From Byssothecium circinans (Eukaryota > Ascomycota > Dothideomycetes > Pleosporales > Massarinaceae): 56,704 nt of DNA. Below the pieces are notes generated by a model. It ran no database searches. It saw only the letters and a program-made list of their open reading frames with translations, and was not told the DNA's origin. The DNA is taken from positions 1-56,704 of the forward strand of contig ML977065.1 in the NCBI GenBank assembly GCA_010015675.1, written 5' to 3'. Positions 30,359 to 42,143 of this stretch are shown in pieces. Both the position numbers and the translations under genes were made by a program. The number at the start of each line of letters is the position of its first letter. Within the stretch, counting starts at the first letter, position 1.

Positions 30359-33315
30359 GATGATTAAATCTGAGTGACAAGTCGAGTGATGAGCACATCA
30401 TTTGGGTGACCCGGCTTTTATATCGTGGGTCGCCGCATGGTGGCGAAGTCGGATCCATTCCCGTTCGCAGGGTGGCAGACACTACCTTCTTCATCCAGGG
30501 GTGTGCAAATAGTTTCGCGGAACGACGGGAAGCGGAATTGCGTGGTCATTGGGCCGCTAGCAATAGTGTGAAGGATATCAGAGAGAGTCGAGTGTACTAT
30601 GGTTCTAATGAGATGACCAAGCCCTGTCACTCCTAGTGCTCCCAATCTGCTGCAAACTCTGGACCGGAAGAACTTTGAAGCTGCCCAATGATATTCTGCG
30701 GACGCAGATGAAGGGACAGCCAAAAACAGCCATCGGAGAGATCACCTGGCGCACAGTAATGGCATTGCCGAAAGGGTATTCGAGGGAGAATGTTCTGCTA
30801 CGCTTGGCAGAGTAGGTGATTGGCGCATGTCGGGCCTGCATATTGAGTGAAGATCATCCAAGGAAGAACTGAGCCTCAGATGCACTATGGTCGTGTAACA
30901 ACATCAAAGGTACGAGGCCTCGTGATTGTCGTGCATGGCCAGGGTGGCCAGGGTGGCCACCGGCTTCAGGTCCGGCTATTAGATGGCAAAGTAGAACCAT
31001 AATCAGGACGGCCTTGGTTCTGTTGGCACGAGAAGACATTTCGTGGGAGCGTAGAAGGAATCGTCCGATAGTGTCCTAAAAGCGTCGAGGTGGACATTCC
31101 AATTCATACTTCAAGTCTTGCCATCAGTTTCACTTCCTCAACTGCTTGCAATGGTCTTCCTGATGCTATCCCGGAGACGCCATGTTGAATAGGGTAATCC
31201 GAAACAAAATCCTGCTCATCTCGGAAAATATGGTCGATATTGATGTTCCTGATTGATGAATGCGGCGGCTATGGAAGCATTCTGGAAGAAGTCGTGACCT
31301 GGAATGACCGGGTCCAATTGCTCGAAAGAACTCTCTTTGGTGGTATAACAGAGGAGATTAAGGCTGGGCAGTATCAGAAGAGTCGGCGAAGCTATCGATA
31401 GGGCTCCAAAGCTTGCATGTTTAATATAGTATAGATGAAGTCAAGGTTTGGGTTCATATAAGCTCACCTGCCGTACTCCACAAATGCGGGGTTACAAGGA
31501 TTCTCCACGTCTTGCCTAGCAGCCATCTCCGCACACTCTGCCAGACAAAAGAAACTCCGTGCATCATGTCCTCTGATACAATCAATTCCTAAATGGCGGT
31601 CCGATAAGCTGCGTCCTAGACAGCCCAGTCTCTCGACGGGATAATGTCGCCGTTCCGGTCCAGTAGAGCAGAACAAATGATTGGGCGCTTGAGTGCTCGC
31701 GATGTCGGGCAATTGGAAGTGTTCTCCCACGCTCTGGAATTTTGCTGTATGCATTCGACAGCTGGTTGTATAGGCAAGGCCGAACCATGCTCATGGTAGT
31801 CTGTAGCCAACCATTATATGCGGCACTGGATTGAATCGACGGTATATTGAATGACCATGCTTCTGCCAGACAGAGCGTGCAGCGAAATCCTTCATTAGTC
31901 GTTTGAGATCTGAAAGCGGTGCCTTAACTGAGCTAGATTTCGGAGGATGGGTCGGGTATAGTGTCGTGGGTGTTCAACCGGGGTTTGAACGTAGCATTGA
32001 CACAGGCATGGGCCGAGGGGAGGCTCATGGAGGCTGAAAGTTCCTGGGGATGGTGCGAGGCCGTACCTTAAGTAGTGCGCTCCACGCAGTGTGGCCACAC
32101 ATGCAACTTGTCTACCACGGCCCCACGGAGAGCGGGTAAAGGTGCATCGAAGGGTAGAAAGGCAGACTGAGCGCTCTTTACTGAGGCTACCAAAGATCAA
32201 GGTCTTGGTGGCTTAGTGATAGAGTGTACAAAGTGTGGAAACTTGGTACTGGGCTCTCTCTAGATGGCAAGTGTAGCATCTTAACGGTACTTGAATCTCC
32301 AATGCCATATAACTCAACGACTATAGGGTCAATTTCCAGCGCGTAGCCAATCAATGACTGCATGATAAAGCAGATCTATCGGGCTCCTGCGTGAAGATGA
32401 GATTGCGCGGCGATATATCTAAATCTTGGCGCTCGGGATCGCGGGAGCCTTCCATTGTGCAATGCGCAGACGGGGCAGCATGGTGCAGAGGATGATGTAA
32501 TATATTTTGAAGCTGTAGGCTGAGGAAGAAAGCATGAGTTGGCGTTGCGCGCTGGTGTGGTACCTTGCACGCTGGTCATAGCTATTATCTAATTACCTAG
32601 GTAGGAACGGAGGCGCATTGCAAACCGGGTAAATGGAGAAAGTCGTATGGTGGACGGGCCGACGAGCAGCGTGACATGCATATCGCATTTCTGTTCTCAG
32701 AATGCAATAAAGTTGCGGACTAAAGTGGCCGTGACTTGAGTCGCGGCGCGGAGGTCGAGGTGTAAGCAGCGGTGCGAATCTCGTGCTGGCTTGAATTCCA
32801 ATCACGGTGTCAATGACTAAGCATCACATGATCTTTCACCTCCCAAGTCACATGTGCAAATAAATTCTTAGGTATTCAGGTACGTAGCTACGTATGGCGC
32901 ATGTTTGCAATTATAATGTCCCTTGATGCTTGAAAAAATAAGATAATTTATTGGATTGCATGTCTGATTCTGACAAATGCACATGTTGGAAGAGGTTCGG
33001 AGGTGGAGAAGTGAAGATTCATAACAAAAATAGCTTTCAGGTGGCGTCCAGACTTCCCCATCGTCAAACACTCTTTCACCATATCTTACAAAAACCAAGA
33101 TCTTCAAGATTGCGCCCTGAAGTCGACAACAAAACCGTTACCATGTTTTGTTTCCGTCTGCGCAATCTCCGCCTGACGACGCTCGGACCTGGTGTCCGCT
33201 CCGGCCCCCAAATCCGACAGCTACTTGATGTCGCTCATCCCCCGCAGCATCTCCATCGCATCTCCGCCTTGTCCGACGGCCTTGGATCCTTTCCCTACAG
33301 TACCAGTACAGCGCC
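30359..33315. other. Long gene-free stretch, about 3 kb
   Basis: No frame here has family motifs, plausible splice structure or sustained coding bias on either strand. A short GGCCAGGGT direct repeat occurs near 30940. It separates a cellulase from a Zn2Cys6 regulator and may hold long upstream control regions for both. I saw no transposon ends. Confidence 0.45.
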
Positions 33316-35803
33316 ATGTCAACCAGGAGCGCCGAGTCGCGAGAAGACTCTCCTGATGGTTCTCCGGAGAAGCGAATCAGCAAGAAGCGCAAAGTGTTGT
33401 CGTGCTACGCATGTCGCAACAGGAAGATGAAATGCGACCGCCTTTTCCCAGTCTGTGGACGCTGCCAGAAAACGGGGCGAGCCGACCAATGCACTTATGA
33501 TCCTCGCCTAATCGAAGAATTGCCTACCAATGGTGACGGCCATGCGGAACCTGGGCCTCCGTCTTTTGCACCTCAGTATCATACGGACATCGCTCTTGCT
33601 TCGTCCGACACTCTGAACTGGAAGTTGAGGGCGCAGGACCGACGCTTGGAGATGATGGAAAAGAAGTTGGCTGCATTAGAAGGGACTAAGCATTCTTCTT
33701 TTGATCTGTCGTCGTCGCGCTTCGATAATGTCCAGCCTGAAGAACTGATGATTCGTGAAGACATGATGTTCAGAGGCAAGGGCTTCAAAACGCAGTTCTA
33801 TGGATCGACTAGTCCACTCAGCTCTTTGAATCAGGTGCATATCTCTACCATGAACGGATGTAGATTTCTGGGCTGACATTGTGTAGTTTAGTGAGCTGCA
33901 AGCTTTCACGCGCGAGGCTCTCAATTCTGATGGTAATATGCACCGCATACGCCACGACTTCAAAGCATTCAGGGAGCGACGGAAGATCATTCTCAAAGAC
34001 AAAGGGCACAAGATGCACGGCTATGACGAAGAGGTCTTTGCTCTCGTCCCCCAAAAGAGCATCGTCGACCAGCACGTGGCTGTATACTTCCAGACATGGG
34101 AAACTTCCTACCGCATCTTGCACGAGCCTACTTTTTGGAAAGACTACCAGACCTTCTGGGCCAGAAAGTCAAACGACGAGATACTTGCCAGCTTCGCCGC
34201 CATTCTGATATACATTGTCGCCATCACCAAATGCGCTAGACCTAACAACGAAAACGTATTTGTTGGTGACAGCTCCGCTGACCGCGAAGATGCACTCAAC
34301 CTGGTCAACGCGTGCGATGTTTGGCTGGCCCGTCAATCTCGAAAACAGCTCACACTTGCTTTCTTCCAGCTCCAATGCTTTTCCCTGCTCTCAAAGAGGG
34401 CGAATTGTCTCAAGTTGAAGCAAGACTGGGTCAATTCTGGGGAGATGATGCGGCTTGCTATTGCTTCCGGCATGCACCGTAACCCGTCATTATTAGCTGG
34501 TGGGAGGATATCGGAGTACGAAAAAGAGATGAGACGACGGATTTGGGTGACTATTGCGGAATTGGAGCTCCAGACTTCGATTGACTGTGGTCTTCAATCA
34601 TCCTTGTGTGGGCTTTATTTTGACGTCCAGCCGCCAGCGAACCTTCCCGACGATGCATTCTCGCCGGACATGCCACAAATACCTGCTGGACGGCCCATTG
34701 AACATTTCACATCAGCGTCGTATCTCAATGTAGCTCTGAAGTCGCTGCCTTTGCGTGTTCACATGATGCAATTACTCAACAACCCAACAACTGACCTTCA
34801 ATACACGGACGTGCTGCACTACGATGCTCAGATTACGTCTTTGTTGGCAACGATACCGACGTGGGATGATCAGCGAGCTACCACAGCTTCAGCTCTGCTC
34901 GACTTCCAACTAAGACAGTTCCTGCTGATCCTACACCGACCTTACGCGAAGCTTGCCGCCAACAACCAGCGCTACAGCTACTCTCTGACAGTATGCGTAG
35001 ACGCCGCAAGCAATATCCTCTCATCGTACGAAAACCTCGTCTCGAAGGGTATGTTAGCTTTGAACAACATCCGCAACGACGTCTTGCGCACAGGTGTCAC
35101 ACTCGCCCAAACCGTCTACTACAACTGCACCCTCACTTCAGCATCCGATCTACCACCCACGCTAGCCAGTAACATCCAAAGCATGGATGTCGGTAGCGCA
35201 GCAATGGGAAAGCAGCCCTTCTCCAATACGTCAAACTTGAAAATTGCGCATCTTCCACAAAACAATTTCCTGACAACAACGCTCTGCACCACTGCAATAG
35301 ACCTCTTAGAAAAAGTTCGTCAACTATTCGAGTACAAGCTTCTACGTCTAGGCACAGGTTACATCGAATACTGGCTTCTCTGCGCTGCAATCGGCATCAT
35401 GCCCTCTACGAACCAGCCCGTCACTTCCATCGCCTCAATTACGAATACTGCACCCGATGACCTCCAATCTCGCGCACGCAAAGCGCTCGAACGCGTGACA
35501 TCGCTCTGTTTCCGCGTTCTTGCCCTTCAAAAAGACCCCGAGAATAATTTTGCTGCGGCGCTACGGAACACTGTCGCTCTGCCCTCGCCTGCAGTGTCAA
35601 ATCAGACCAATACAACACCCATAGCTATCAATAATGAAAATGTTCTCCCAACGTTCATACCAGGAGCTGGAGGACTTGCGAGTGCAATGGCAGAGGGAAC
35701 AGATATTGGTGGTGCATTCGATGATTTACAAGATATGCAGGTTGATCTTGCGGGTTGGACGTTTCCGGATTTTTGGTCTTTTGACGTGGATGGGGGCTTT
35801 TGA
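33316..35803 (+). CDS. Zn2Cys6 transcription factor with fungal_trans domain
   Basis: A nuclear DNA-binding regulator of 811 aa. Exons 33316..33834 and 33887..35803 join across a 52-nt intron (branch GGCTGACATT). The binuclear zinc cluster CYACRNRKMKCDRLFPVCGRC, completed by a Cys at the end of QKTGRADQC, has the six cysteines and follows a basic SKKRK stretch. A short helical segment (RRLEMMEKKLAALEG) may dimerise. The fungal-specific middle homology region is recognisable by EMMRLAIASGMHRNPS and EKEMRRRIWVTIAELELQTS. The C-terminal ~100 residues are acidic and Gly/Asp-rich and end FWSFDVDGGF, a likely activation region. The nearest gene is the GH7 cellulase, 3 kb away, which is suggestive only. 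Confidence 0.93.
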
Positions 35804-36095
35804 CGTTTCGAAATCGAGTAAGCTGAAGATGAATCACGAGTTTGCATCAAGGTCTTGCTGTCGAGCTAGGAAGAAGTAAAAATTGTGGGGGATGGCCTTT
35901 GATATAAAGCTACGTGAGTGCTCCAACCAACACATTTTCTCAAGTTATAGATTTCTAGAGTATGGCATGGAAAGCAGTGGCTTTGTTACGTTTCGGATGC
36001 GAATGTGACAAGGCGAAAGCGTCCATGATAAGGTTGGATAAAGAAAGATAGTCCAACTACCCTCTCGGAAAAAGAAAGCTAACGATTAATTTCTG

Positions 36096-36152
36096 GGCGG
36101 CGTTTATTGCGGCGCTTATTGCGGCGCTTATTGCGGCGCTTATTGCGGCGCC
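36096..36152. repeat. 12-bp minisatellite, about 4 copies
   Basis: The unit GCGGCGCTTATT is repeated nearly perfectly about four times, with T for C in the first copy, and ends GCGGCGCC. It lies in the 0.8-kb gap downstream of the Zn2Cys6 regulator. Confidence 0.85.
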
Positions 36153-36615
36153 GAAGTCTCCTGGCAAGGTTGGATTGGATAAGCTTATTTGGAATGAAGG
36201 AAAGACTGGTAGTTAAGTGATGTGATACGATGCTGTGTGGGGTGTATTCTTTATGGGGAGGTGATGGACGCGAAAAAGTGTGGTCCCAAAGTGAGGGTGA
36301 TGTATACTAATGACAATACATTACGTCGAATTCCAACGACTTTCATGTCTAATACCTCTATGGACAGCTACATCTGGCATAGATTTGAGTGGCATGATGC
36401 GCGGGGCAACCAACAGTCAGAGATTGTCAGACTGGACTGATGAATTCTCATCGGATTACCTTCGTCCAACAGAGATGATATCGACAAGTCAATTCACAAT
36501 GTCACAGGCATTGATTCAGAGATTTAAGACTAACAAAAACACAAATTTCGATTGAATACAGGCTTCAAAAAGGGACCGAAAGTGAATAAAAGTTAGAAAG
36601 CGCAAGGATACTAAT

Positions 36616-37311
36616 TTAACCGTACCGAGAGCCTGTATGCCATGTAGAATGGATCTGAGGAGAAATTGTTCGAGTCCTGCTCGAGTTAGGACTCGTGTTA
36701 CTCGATCCCGTGGAGAAGTTCAAACCCGGTTCCGGAGAAAGGGGACGTACGTTATTTCCAACAGGTCGACCATTCACTGAGAACCCAAAGCCAACACGAT
36801 GCTGGAGATTTTGACCATACACAACCATTCTAGGGTCTCGATCATCTTTTTCATAATTCATGAAGAAGCGATTCGAGCCATCCAAGACATTGCCACATGG
36901 GCAAGTGGCCTCACAAAACACTACCCTGTCGCAGTAACCATCGACCCTAGCGCGATGGCTCAACCCGCAGTTTTTGCACAGCTGGAAATATGGCGTATTT
37001 TCGGGATCCCCATCCCAAGTGTTGGCCCTATTGGGGGGAAGATACATGACGAATGTGGATCCGAAGTGTGCCTCAAAAACTCGACGGCACCAGCGGTTTG
37101 AACATTTCATATATCCGACAGGGAAGAGTCCTGGGTGTGAATAAATATCACTGTGCGTATCACATTTGCAGAGGAAGATGCCTTTCCGACCGGCGAATCT
37201 ATCCTTGCGTTTCTCTAGATATCTAGGTACCTGAGCCTCCCTCATAGGCCTTCCCGTCATCTTCGCAAACCCGAGGACCTTGTTCAAAGCCCCGAAGCTT
37301 AGAATGACCAT
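36616..37311 (-). CDS. Cys-rich probable zinc-binding protein, family member 1
   Basis: A 231-aa protein from the ATG at 37311. It carries the pattern shared by four genes in this window: CKC, about 15 residues, FPVGYMKC, then C, about 45 residues, CKNCGLSHRA, then CPCG. Alternating short Cys pairs suggest two zinc sites. N-terminal basic sequence and a Ser/Pro/Asn-rich tail flank the domain. No signal peptide or membrane segment is present. I recognise no named family. It has the same strand as members 2 and 3, about 300 bp from member 2, pointing to tandem duplication. Confidence 0.72.
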   Translation of the reverse strand: MVILSFGALNKVLGFAKMTGRPMREAQVPRYLEKRKDRFAGRKGIFLCKCDTHSDIYSHPGLFPVGYMKCSNRWCRRVFEAHFGSTFVMYLPPNRANTWDGDPENTPYFQLCKNCGLSHRARVDGYCDRVVFCEATCPCGNVLDGSNRFFMNYEKDDRDPRMVVYGQNLQHRVGFGFSVNGRPVGNNVRPLSPEPGLNFSTGSSNTSPNSSRTRTISPQIHSTWHTGSRYG

Positions 37312-37605
37312 GATAATGGCTTCTTTCCTGATTCTTGGTGGAAGTGTTAAGTGACTTGTATCAAACAAGAATGGAGTTGGCTAAGTCTTTGTAACTTATA
37401 CGCGTTGTGATGCGAGTACTATGATCTTAGAGTATGATGTCCACACTTCTACTTATACTTCAGGGGTACCGTCGACGAGGTTGTGCATGTGTTGCAACAT
37501 GTACTCTCGTTGTGTATGGATGATGCAAACCTAGGCGTTCAAGAACGGGTTTATACATTCACAATGTGTGAGTGACAGAAGCGCCGGAAAGAACACTCGA
37601 GTCAA

Positions 37606-38136
37606 TCAATCTGGAAACGTGCTAAGGAACCACAACTTCCATTGATCCAGCTCAAGATAGAATCGTGCCCAATACTCATTGGAGCCGGCGCCGCAAGGGC
37701 ATTTGATATGATGGAAGACCACCTTTTCGTTGCGTACACTAGCTCGGTGCGACAGTGCGCAATCCGGGCAGACTTGTATGTACGGAACCTCTCTCATGGA
37801 ACCATTCCAAGAGATATCGGTGTTTGCATTTACGTCGAGGGGAGTGAGTATCCCACGGCGGTCACGGAATCCGGGGAAAATGGTTATAGGGCAGTGCCAA
37901 TAATTGCCGCACTTGGCGTAACCGAGCGGAAAATATCCTTCGTAGATGCGAACAACGTTCAAAAATCCACAGTGACACTTTAGCTTGCCACCGTTGGTAA
38001 CAAGACAGGAGTTTAAGTATTCTCGCACGACCTTGGCCATGGCCAGGTCAGAATAGGTTGCATCTTCTTCAGAAGCGCAAGTATCTGAGTTGCTGCATAG
38101 GCGTGCTCTGAGCTTGAATCGATTGTAATTGTACAT
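37606..38136 (-). CDS. Cys-rich probable zinc-binding protein, family member 2
   Basis: A 176-aa protein from the ATG at 38136. The shared domain reads KCHCGFLNVVRI, FPLGYAKCGNYWHC, then VPYIQVCPDCALSHRASV and KCPCG. The arrangement and spacing match member 1 throughout, though overall identity looks low, so the duplication is old or the family evolves quickly. Unlike member 1 it has no long disordered tail and ends soon after the last Cys pair. Its function is unknown. Confidence 0.7.
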   Translation of the reverse strand: MYNYNRFKLRARLCSNSDTCASEEDATYSDLAMAKVVREYLNSCLVTNGGKLKCHCGFLNVVRIYEGYFPLGYAKCGNYWHCPITIFPGFRDRRGILTPLDVNANTDISWNGSMREVPYIQVCPDCALSHRASVRNEKVVFHHIKCPCGAGSNEYWARFYLELDQWKLWFLSTFPD

Positions 38137-38972
38137 ATTTTTTAAACACAATTACTGCACGACTGCTCAGAGTTAGGTCTTTGTTTTTGGGATCAAGATT
38201 CCGTATGAGTGTGGGATCAGGCTTTTTTTCCGCTCGCGAACGTGGTAACGAGATGCCGCGCGGTATCGCTTGAATACTTATATGGCAGAGGCTAAAATAA
38301 TTAAGCCATCCGCACAATGCACAGTGTATCCCTAAGCAGTGTTCATCATAGCAGGCTGTTGAGCAGGGTTCATCGTAGCTTCACAACGTTGATAGCGAAC
38401 AGAAACACTGCTATCCTGCTCGATAAACAGGTATCGGTAAAGAGTTAAAATATAATGAAAGCATCGACTGATCAAAATACCATTACGCCGAATCATTCCT
38501 AGGATAACAAAAAAATGACGGCACAACAACGTTAACAAACCCAGTGAACGAACAAAACGACGACTAAATGCAGGGAGGTTAAGAGTGCACGTGAGTAAAT
38601 AGTGTTGAATCTCACTATTAAGGCTATAATGTTAAAAACGTCATGCTCTGGTGCAGCTAAAGCATGATTCAAGCAGTGAAGGGAAGCTTCAAAGTCCTCT
38701 TAGTCCTTTAGGGGTCATGAGACTAACGGCTCTCAAGGCCTGACCAGCCTTCGCAATACGCTCCGCAATGGCTGCGTCGTCAACCACGCGCACAAGCCAC
38801 TCATCCTCTTCGGGCTGTGTGACTCGCAGGCAGTCGTCGCAGTGCTGGTGGCCGCACCCAGGAACACACGCTTCGTTGAGGCGGACATCCAAGACACGTC
38901 GCACGTTCATGTCCACCGGCGGTTCACGGCTTGAAGCAGGTCGATACCGCCTGTACTCGCGCGCGAGGAGTA

Positions 38973-39018
38973 CCGTGCTGAATCAGCCAACGCACGTTCT
39001 CACCCCGCGCACGGTTTT
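38973..39018. repeat. Left terminal inverted repeat
   Basis: Begins CCGTGCTGAATCAGCC after the TA at 38971-38972. It pairs with the right end at 40 of 46 positions; several differences are C/T. Confidence 0.85.
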
Positions 39019-39133
39019 GACGATGCCTGCCACCCACTTTATGAAGCTCTACAGCGCGATATAGGTGCTACAGATGCCGAATTTTTTGTAGGAGTGAATA
39101 AGAGAGCTTGAAAATTCGATTGGGAGCGATAAA

Positions 39134-41008
39134 TTACGTGCGATAGCGTTGTGGGGGGAGAACTTTGCGGGTGCGCGTTTCCTTCGGCACCAAGGACCCC
39201 ACATCTTCAATATCCATCTTAACTACCTCTACAGCCTTAGGGGCAGTAGTAGGTGCTGGGAGTAGTGAAGGAGCCTTTGCGCGACGCCTAGCACCCTTTT
39301 TAGAGGTCTGTAGATCCTGGCGGAGTTGTTTTTCGATCTGTTTCGCGATACGCGCCTCCTCGCGCTCAATAGCCTTACTCTGCTGCTGTTGAAGGCGGAT
39401 TTCTTTGGCCGCCAGCCGTAGTCGCGCGCGCTCCTCCTGTAGATCCTTCTTCTCCTGCTTCTTCTGCTCCTTAAGGCGTTGCTGCTCCGACTTTTGAAGC
39501 TGTAGAGCCTCCTCGTTGGCGTCCTTTTATGCCTGCCTCTCACGGGCGTCCTAAACCTTCGTAGGCGACTAAAATACGGCGCCACCATGCCAATCCTCTG
39601 GCGCTTTAAGTAGTAGGGGTTTACCGCGTTGACGGCGCTTCTTCTCATTAAGTAGAGCCTCACGTAAACGCTCGTTTTCGTGCTGTAGTATCTGCTTTTG
39701 GGCGGAGATCACGTGGATAGTGTGAGAGAGTTGACGCGTGCGGCGGTCATAGAGATCCTCCACTACCTGCCGTAGTAAGCGCTCGATTTTTCTCCAATCT
39801 AAAGCTAAGAGTACTGACGAGCTACTCTCACTTAAGGAGGGCCTTTCTTCTACGCGTTTATTGAATCTTTGAAGGATAACGTTAGGATCGAAAGGCGATA
39901 GTCCTGTAGCTTCAAAAGCGCTTAGAATCGTCGCTTCTTTAAAGGCTGTGTGCCACGCGCGATAGAAGAGGCGGAAAAAGTCTCTTTTAGTGATTGATGA
40001 GATGCCCTGGCAGTTGTACATAAAGGCACTTAGCTTAGAGGAGTACGCCGCGGAGAGAGGCTTGAAAAGACCCACGTCAAGTGGTTGAAGCGTATGGGTA
40101 GCGTGTAGGGGGTAGATAGCAAGGAGTATTCAATTCTCATCACAGTATTTAATGAAATCCATCATCACGTGTGAGCCGTGCCCATCTAGGATTAAAAGGC
40201 GATACGACTAACGCGCCTTTGCCTTCGTCTCCCTATCAAATACGAGCTTTAACCACGCCAGGCCCAGCTCATTATTGGTCCATCCACTTGGTGATGAGGT
40301 GAAGAAGGTGCGGTGGATTATAGGATTAAAATCCTGTAGCCATGAATCCTGTAGGTTTCTAGAAACGGCTTAATAAATAAGGGCAGGTGTAAGAGCAGAT
40401 CCATCAGCGCAAATATATGCGATAGTCGTTATCCACTCCCTATTACCATCCTGTATTATTTGCTTGATCTCCCCACTATCATATCGCTGGCGGGAGAAGA
40501 CTCTCTTCATCCTACTAAGCACCCCAATGAGGAAGCCTTTTTCATCCATATTGTAGATATTTCGCGGATCGACGTCGTACTGGGTAATCTTATCACGTAG
40601 GAGCTGAAAATACAGCTTATATTTAAAGGCGGAGTCAGCTCTGTGGCGCTAGGTATCAATGCCAGTCGTCCACTTGTTTACAAGCTTAATGTTGTGCCGT
40701 GTGAGAAAGCGATCTACCCAGCATTTTCCAGGCTCTTTTCCACCAATCTGGTGCGCGAAATTTCGTATTATAACTTTCGTCGGTGGTAGGCCTCATACGC
40801 AGAGCTCATCAATATATTTTATAAGCTGTTGTTCTTGGGTTTAGTTGAGGAGTCGCATTTTAGAGTCGGCATCTGCACGGGTGCCTTAAACGCCGCGCGC
40901 GCGTTTTGACAGAGTTGTGCGATTAACGTTGTATTTTTTCGCAATCTGAGTGTAATTAGGTTTTTCTCCGAGCTTCAGCGATTTAATTGCTGCAATCGCC
41001 TCATCCAT
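39134..41008 (-). pseudogene. Transposase of the Fot1-like element, ten nonsense changes
   Basis: A single reading frame of 625 codons runs from ATG (41008) to TAA (39134) with no frameshift but ten internal stops. An N-terminal HTH reads NYTQIAKKYNVNRTTLSKRARG, followed by a CENP-B-type HTH (GLPPTKVIIRNFA). The DDE core has NIYNMDEKGF and LLILDGHGSHV, then HATHTLQPLDVGLF and FEATGLSPFDPN. The C-terminus is a Lys/Glu/Gln coiled coil. Every stop is TAA, TAG or TGA where a C-to-T change from CAA, CAG or CGA gives Gln or Arg in a fitting context. That is the mark expected of repeat-induced point mutation or cytosine deamination. The copy is therefore dead but otherwise full length. Confidence 0.9.
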
Positions 41009-41060
41009 ATCGTGTGTGGTGGTGGAGTTATGGATTTCTGAAGTTTGTGGTGGATTTCAG

Positions 41061-41106
41061 AAAAGCGTGCGCGGGGTGAGAACGTGCGTTGCCTGATTAG
41101 TCACAG
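41061..41106. repeat. Right terminal inverted repeat
   Basis: Read inward on the minus strand it begins CTGTGACTAATCAGGC, next to the TA at 41107-41108. It matches the left end except at six positions. Confidence 0.85.
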
Positions 41107-41508
41107 TACCCCTGTGCGCCTGAGCGACTTGGCGCGGCCGCGTAAGCCCTTCCCCTTTTCGTCCGGTGGACGCAATGGCTGAGGCACCATGGCAAAAGTC
41201 ATGTGGGACTCGCCACAGCGGCAGCACGCCCAAGCGAATTCGGTCGCGGCCACGTTCCTTGCTGAGGACATGGAAAGCTTGTAATGGCGACCTGGAAGTC
41301 GCTCCACTGCGAGTCGCAGAAAATGAACTGGATTGACATCGTCGTGCTTTGTGACAATACCGCAGACCAAACATCTCATGTGTCCTAGAGGCATACCTCT
41401 TGAGGCGTCAAAAAATTCGTTTAATGCTGCGCAGGATTGGCAGCACCACTTCACTTGCGAAATGTTTCGAATGTCAGATGGGCAGAAGCCCTGGAGTTGC
41501 GGGTACAT

Positions 41509-42143
41509 GAAGAGTTTTTCGGTGAGACCTTTACCAAAGTGAACAAGCAGGTGAGTGTTACTGTTATCTAGTTTGTGGTTATTGAAATGTGGGGCCTATA
41601 CTAGCATTTATGCTTTTAGGTTCGAGAAGCTGGCATACGATTATAGTAGTTTTGTATTGGAACATGGTGTGCCTCGAGAATGTCATCTTCTTTGTCTGCA
41701 TAGTGTCTGTAGAAGGTTCTCTTCATGCACAATGTGACACGGTGGAACCTTCTTTCATCCATTATAGTGGCGGATTGCTTCCAAAAGGTTGCTATTCTAC
41801 AGCTTATAATACGTGCGGAAGCAGTCTCCAATCAGAGCCTGAATCGCTCGGTCTATGAAGGCAAGATGTCATGTAAAATTCTATAGAAGACAAGATTCAT
41901 GGCCATCCGCTTCTTTAAGAGCGTCACGGGGATGCAGAAGTAGAGTTATTCAAGGAAATTGTTCAGCGGTTGTATTTACTTTCCTTTGGTTCATAGGAAC
42001 TTCAGAGCCAGAAAAGCAGCAAGGCTTTAATAAAGTCGCAAAGAGAGCATGAGCGTTATATATCCATCTTGGAGTCTATCTGCTCAAGCTAGTTGGCCGT
42101 AGTGGCATTCAGCGCTTGAGAAAGGAACTGGAAGCTTTTCCAT
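41509..42143. other. Intergenic stretch, no supported gene
   Basis: AT-richer sequence upstream of family member 3. Overlapping short frames on both strands have no motifs. It probably holds that gene's promoter. Confidence 0.35.

Larger units (their letters stand above)
38973..41106 (-). mobile_element. Pogo/Fot1-like DNA transposon (Tc1/mariner superfamily)
   Basis: A 2134-bp element with 46-bp terminal inverted repeats (38973-39018 and 41061-41106, 40 of 46 positions matching), including CAACGCACGTTCTCACCCCG and a further GCGCAC. It is flanked by a TA duplication at 38971-38972 and 41107-41108. It encodes one transposase reading right to left. The length, TA target and DDE/HTH transposase fit fungal Fot1/Pot2-type elements. 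It sits inside a Cys-rich family gene. Confidence 0.9.
38689..41508 (-). pseudogene. Family member 3, split by a transposon
   Basis: The two parts are complement(41107..41508) and complement(38689..38970). The first reads MYPQLQGFCPSDI, WCCQSCAALNEF, MPLGHMRCLVCGIV and CCRCGESHMTFAMVP; the second holds CVPGCGHQHCDDC and ends KGLRGL. Removing 38973-41106 and one TA makes the frame run straight through (RRTGV followed by LLAREYRRY) without a stop, and restores all four Cys groups of the family. So the gene was intact when the element landed and has gathered no other lesion that I can see. As it stands only the first 135 residues can be made before a stop in the element. Confidence 0.8.

Noticed and set aside
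30359..33315. Hidden genes in the 3-kb gap
   Set aside because: I tried the longer frames on both strands and found no motif, splice pattern or repeat ends.
36096..36152. CRISPR-like array
   Set aside because: Units are directly adjacent 12-mers with no spacers; a minisatellite in a eukaryote.
39569..40075. Stand-alone 168-aa protein
   Set aside because: It is the piece between two nonsense codons of the transposase frame and begins at a non-ATG codon.
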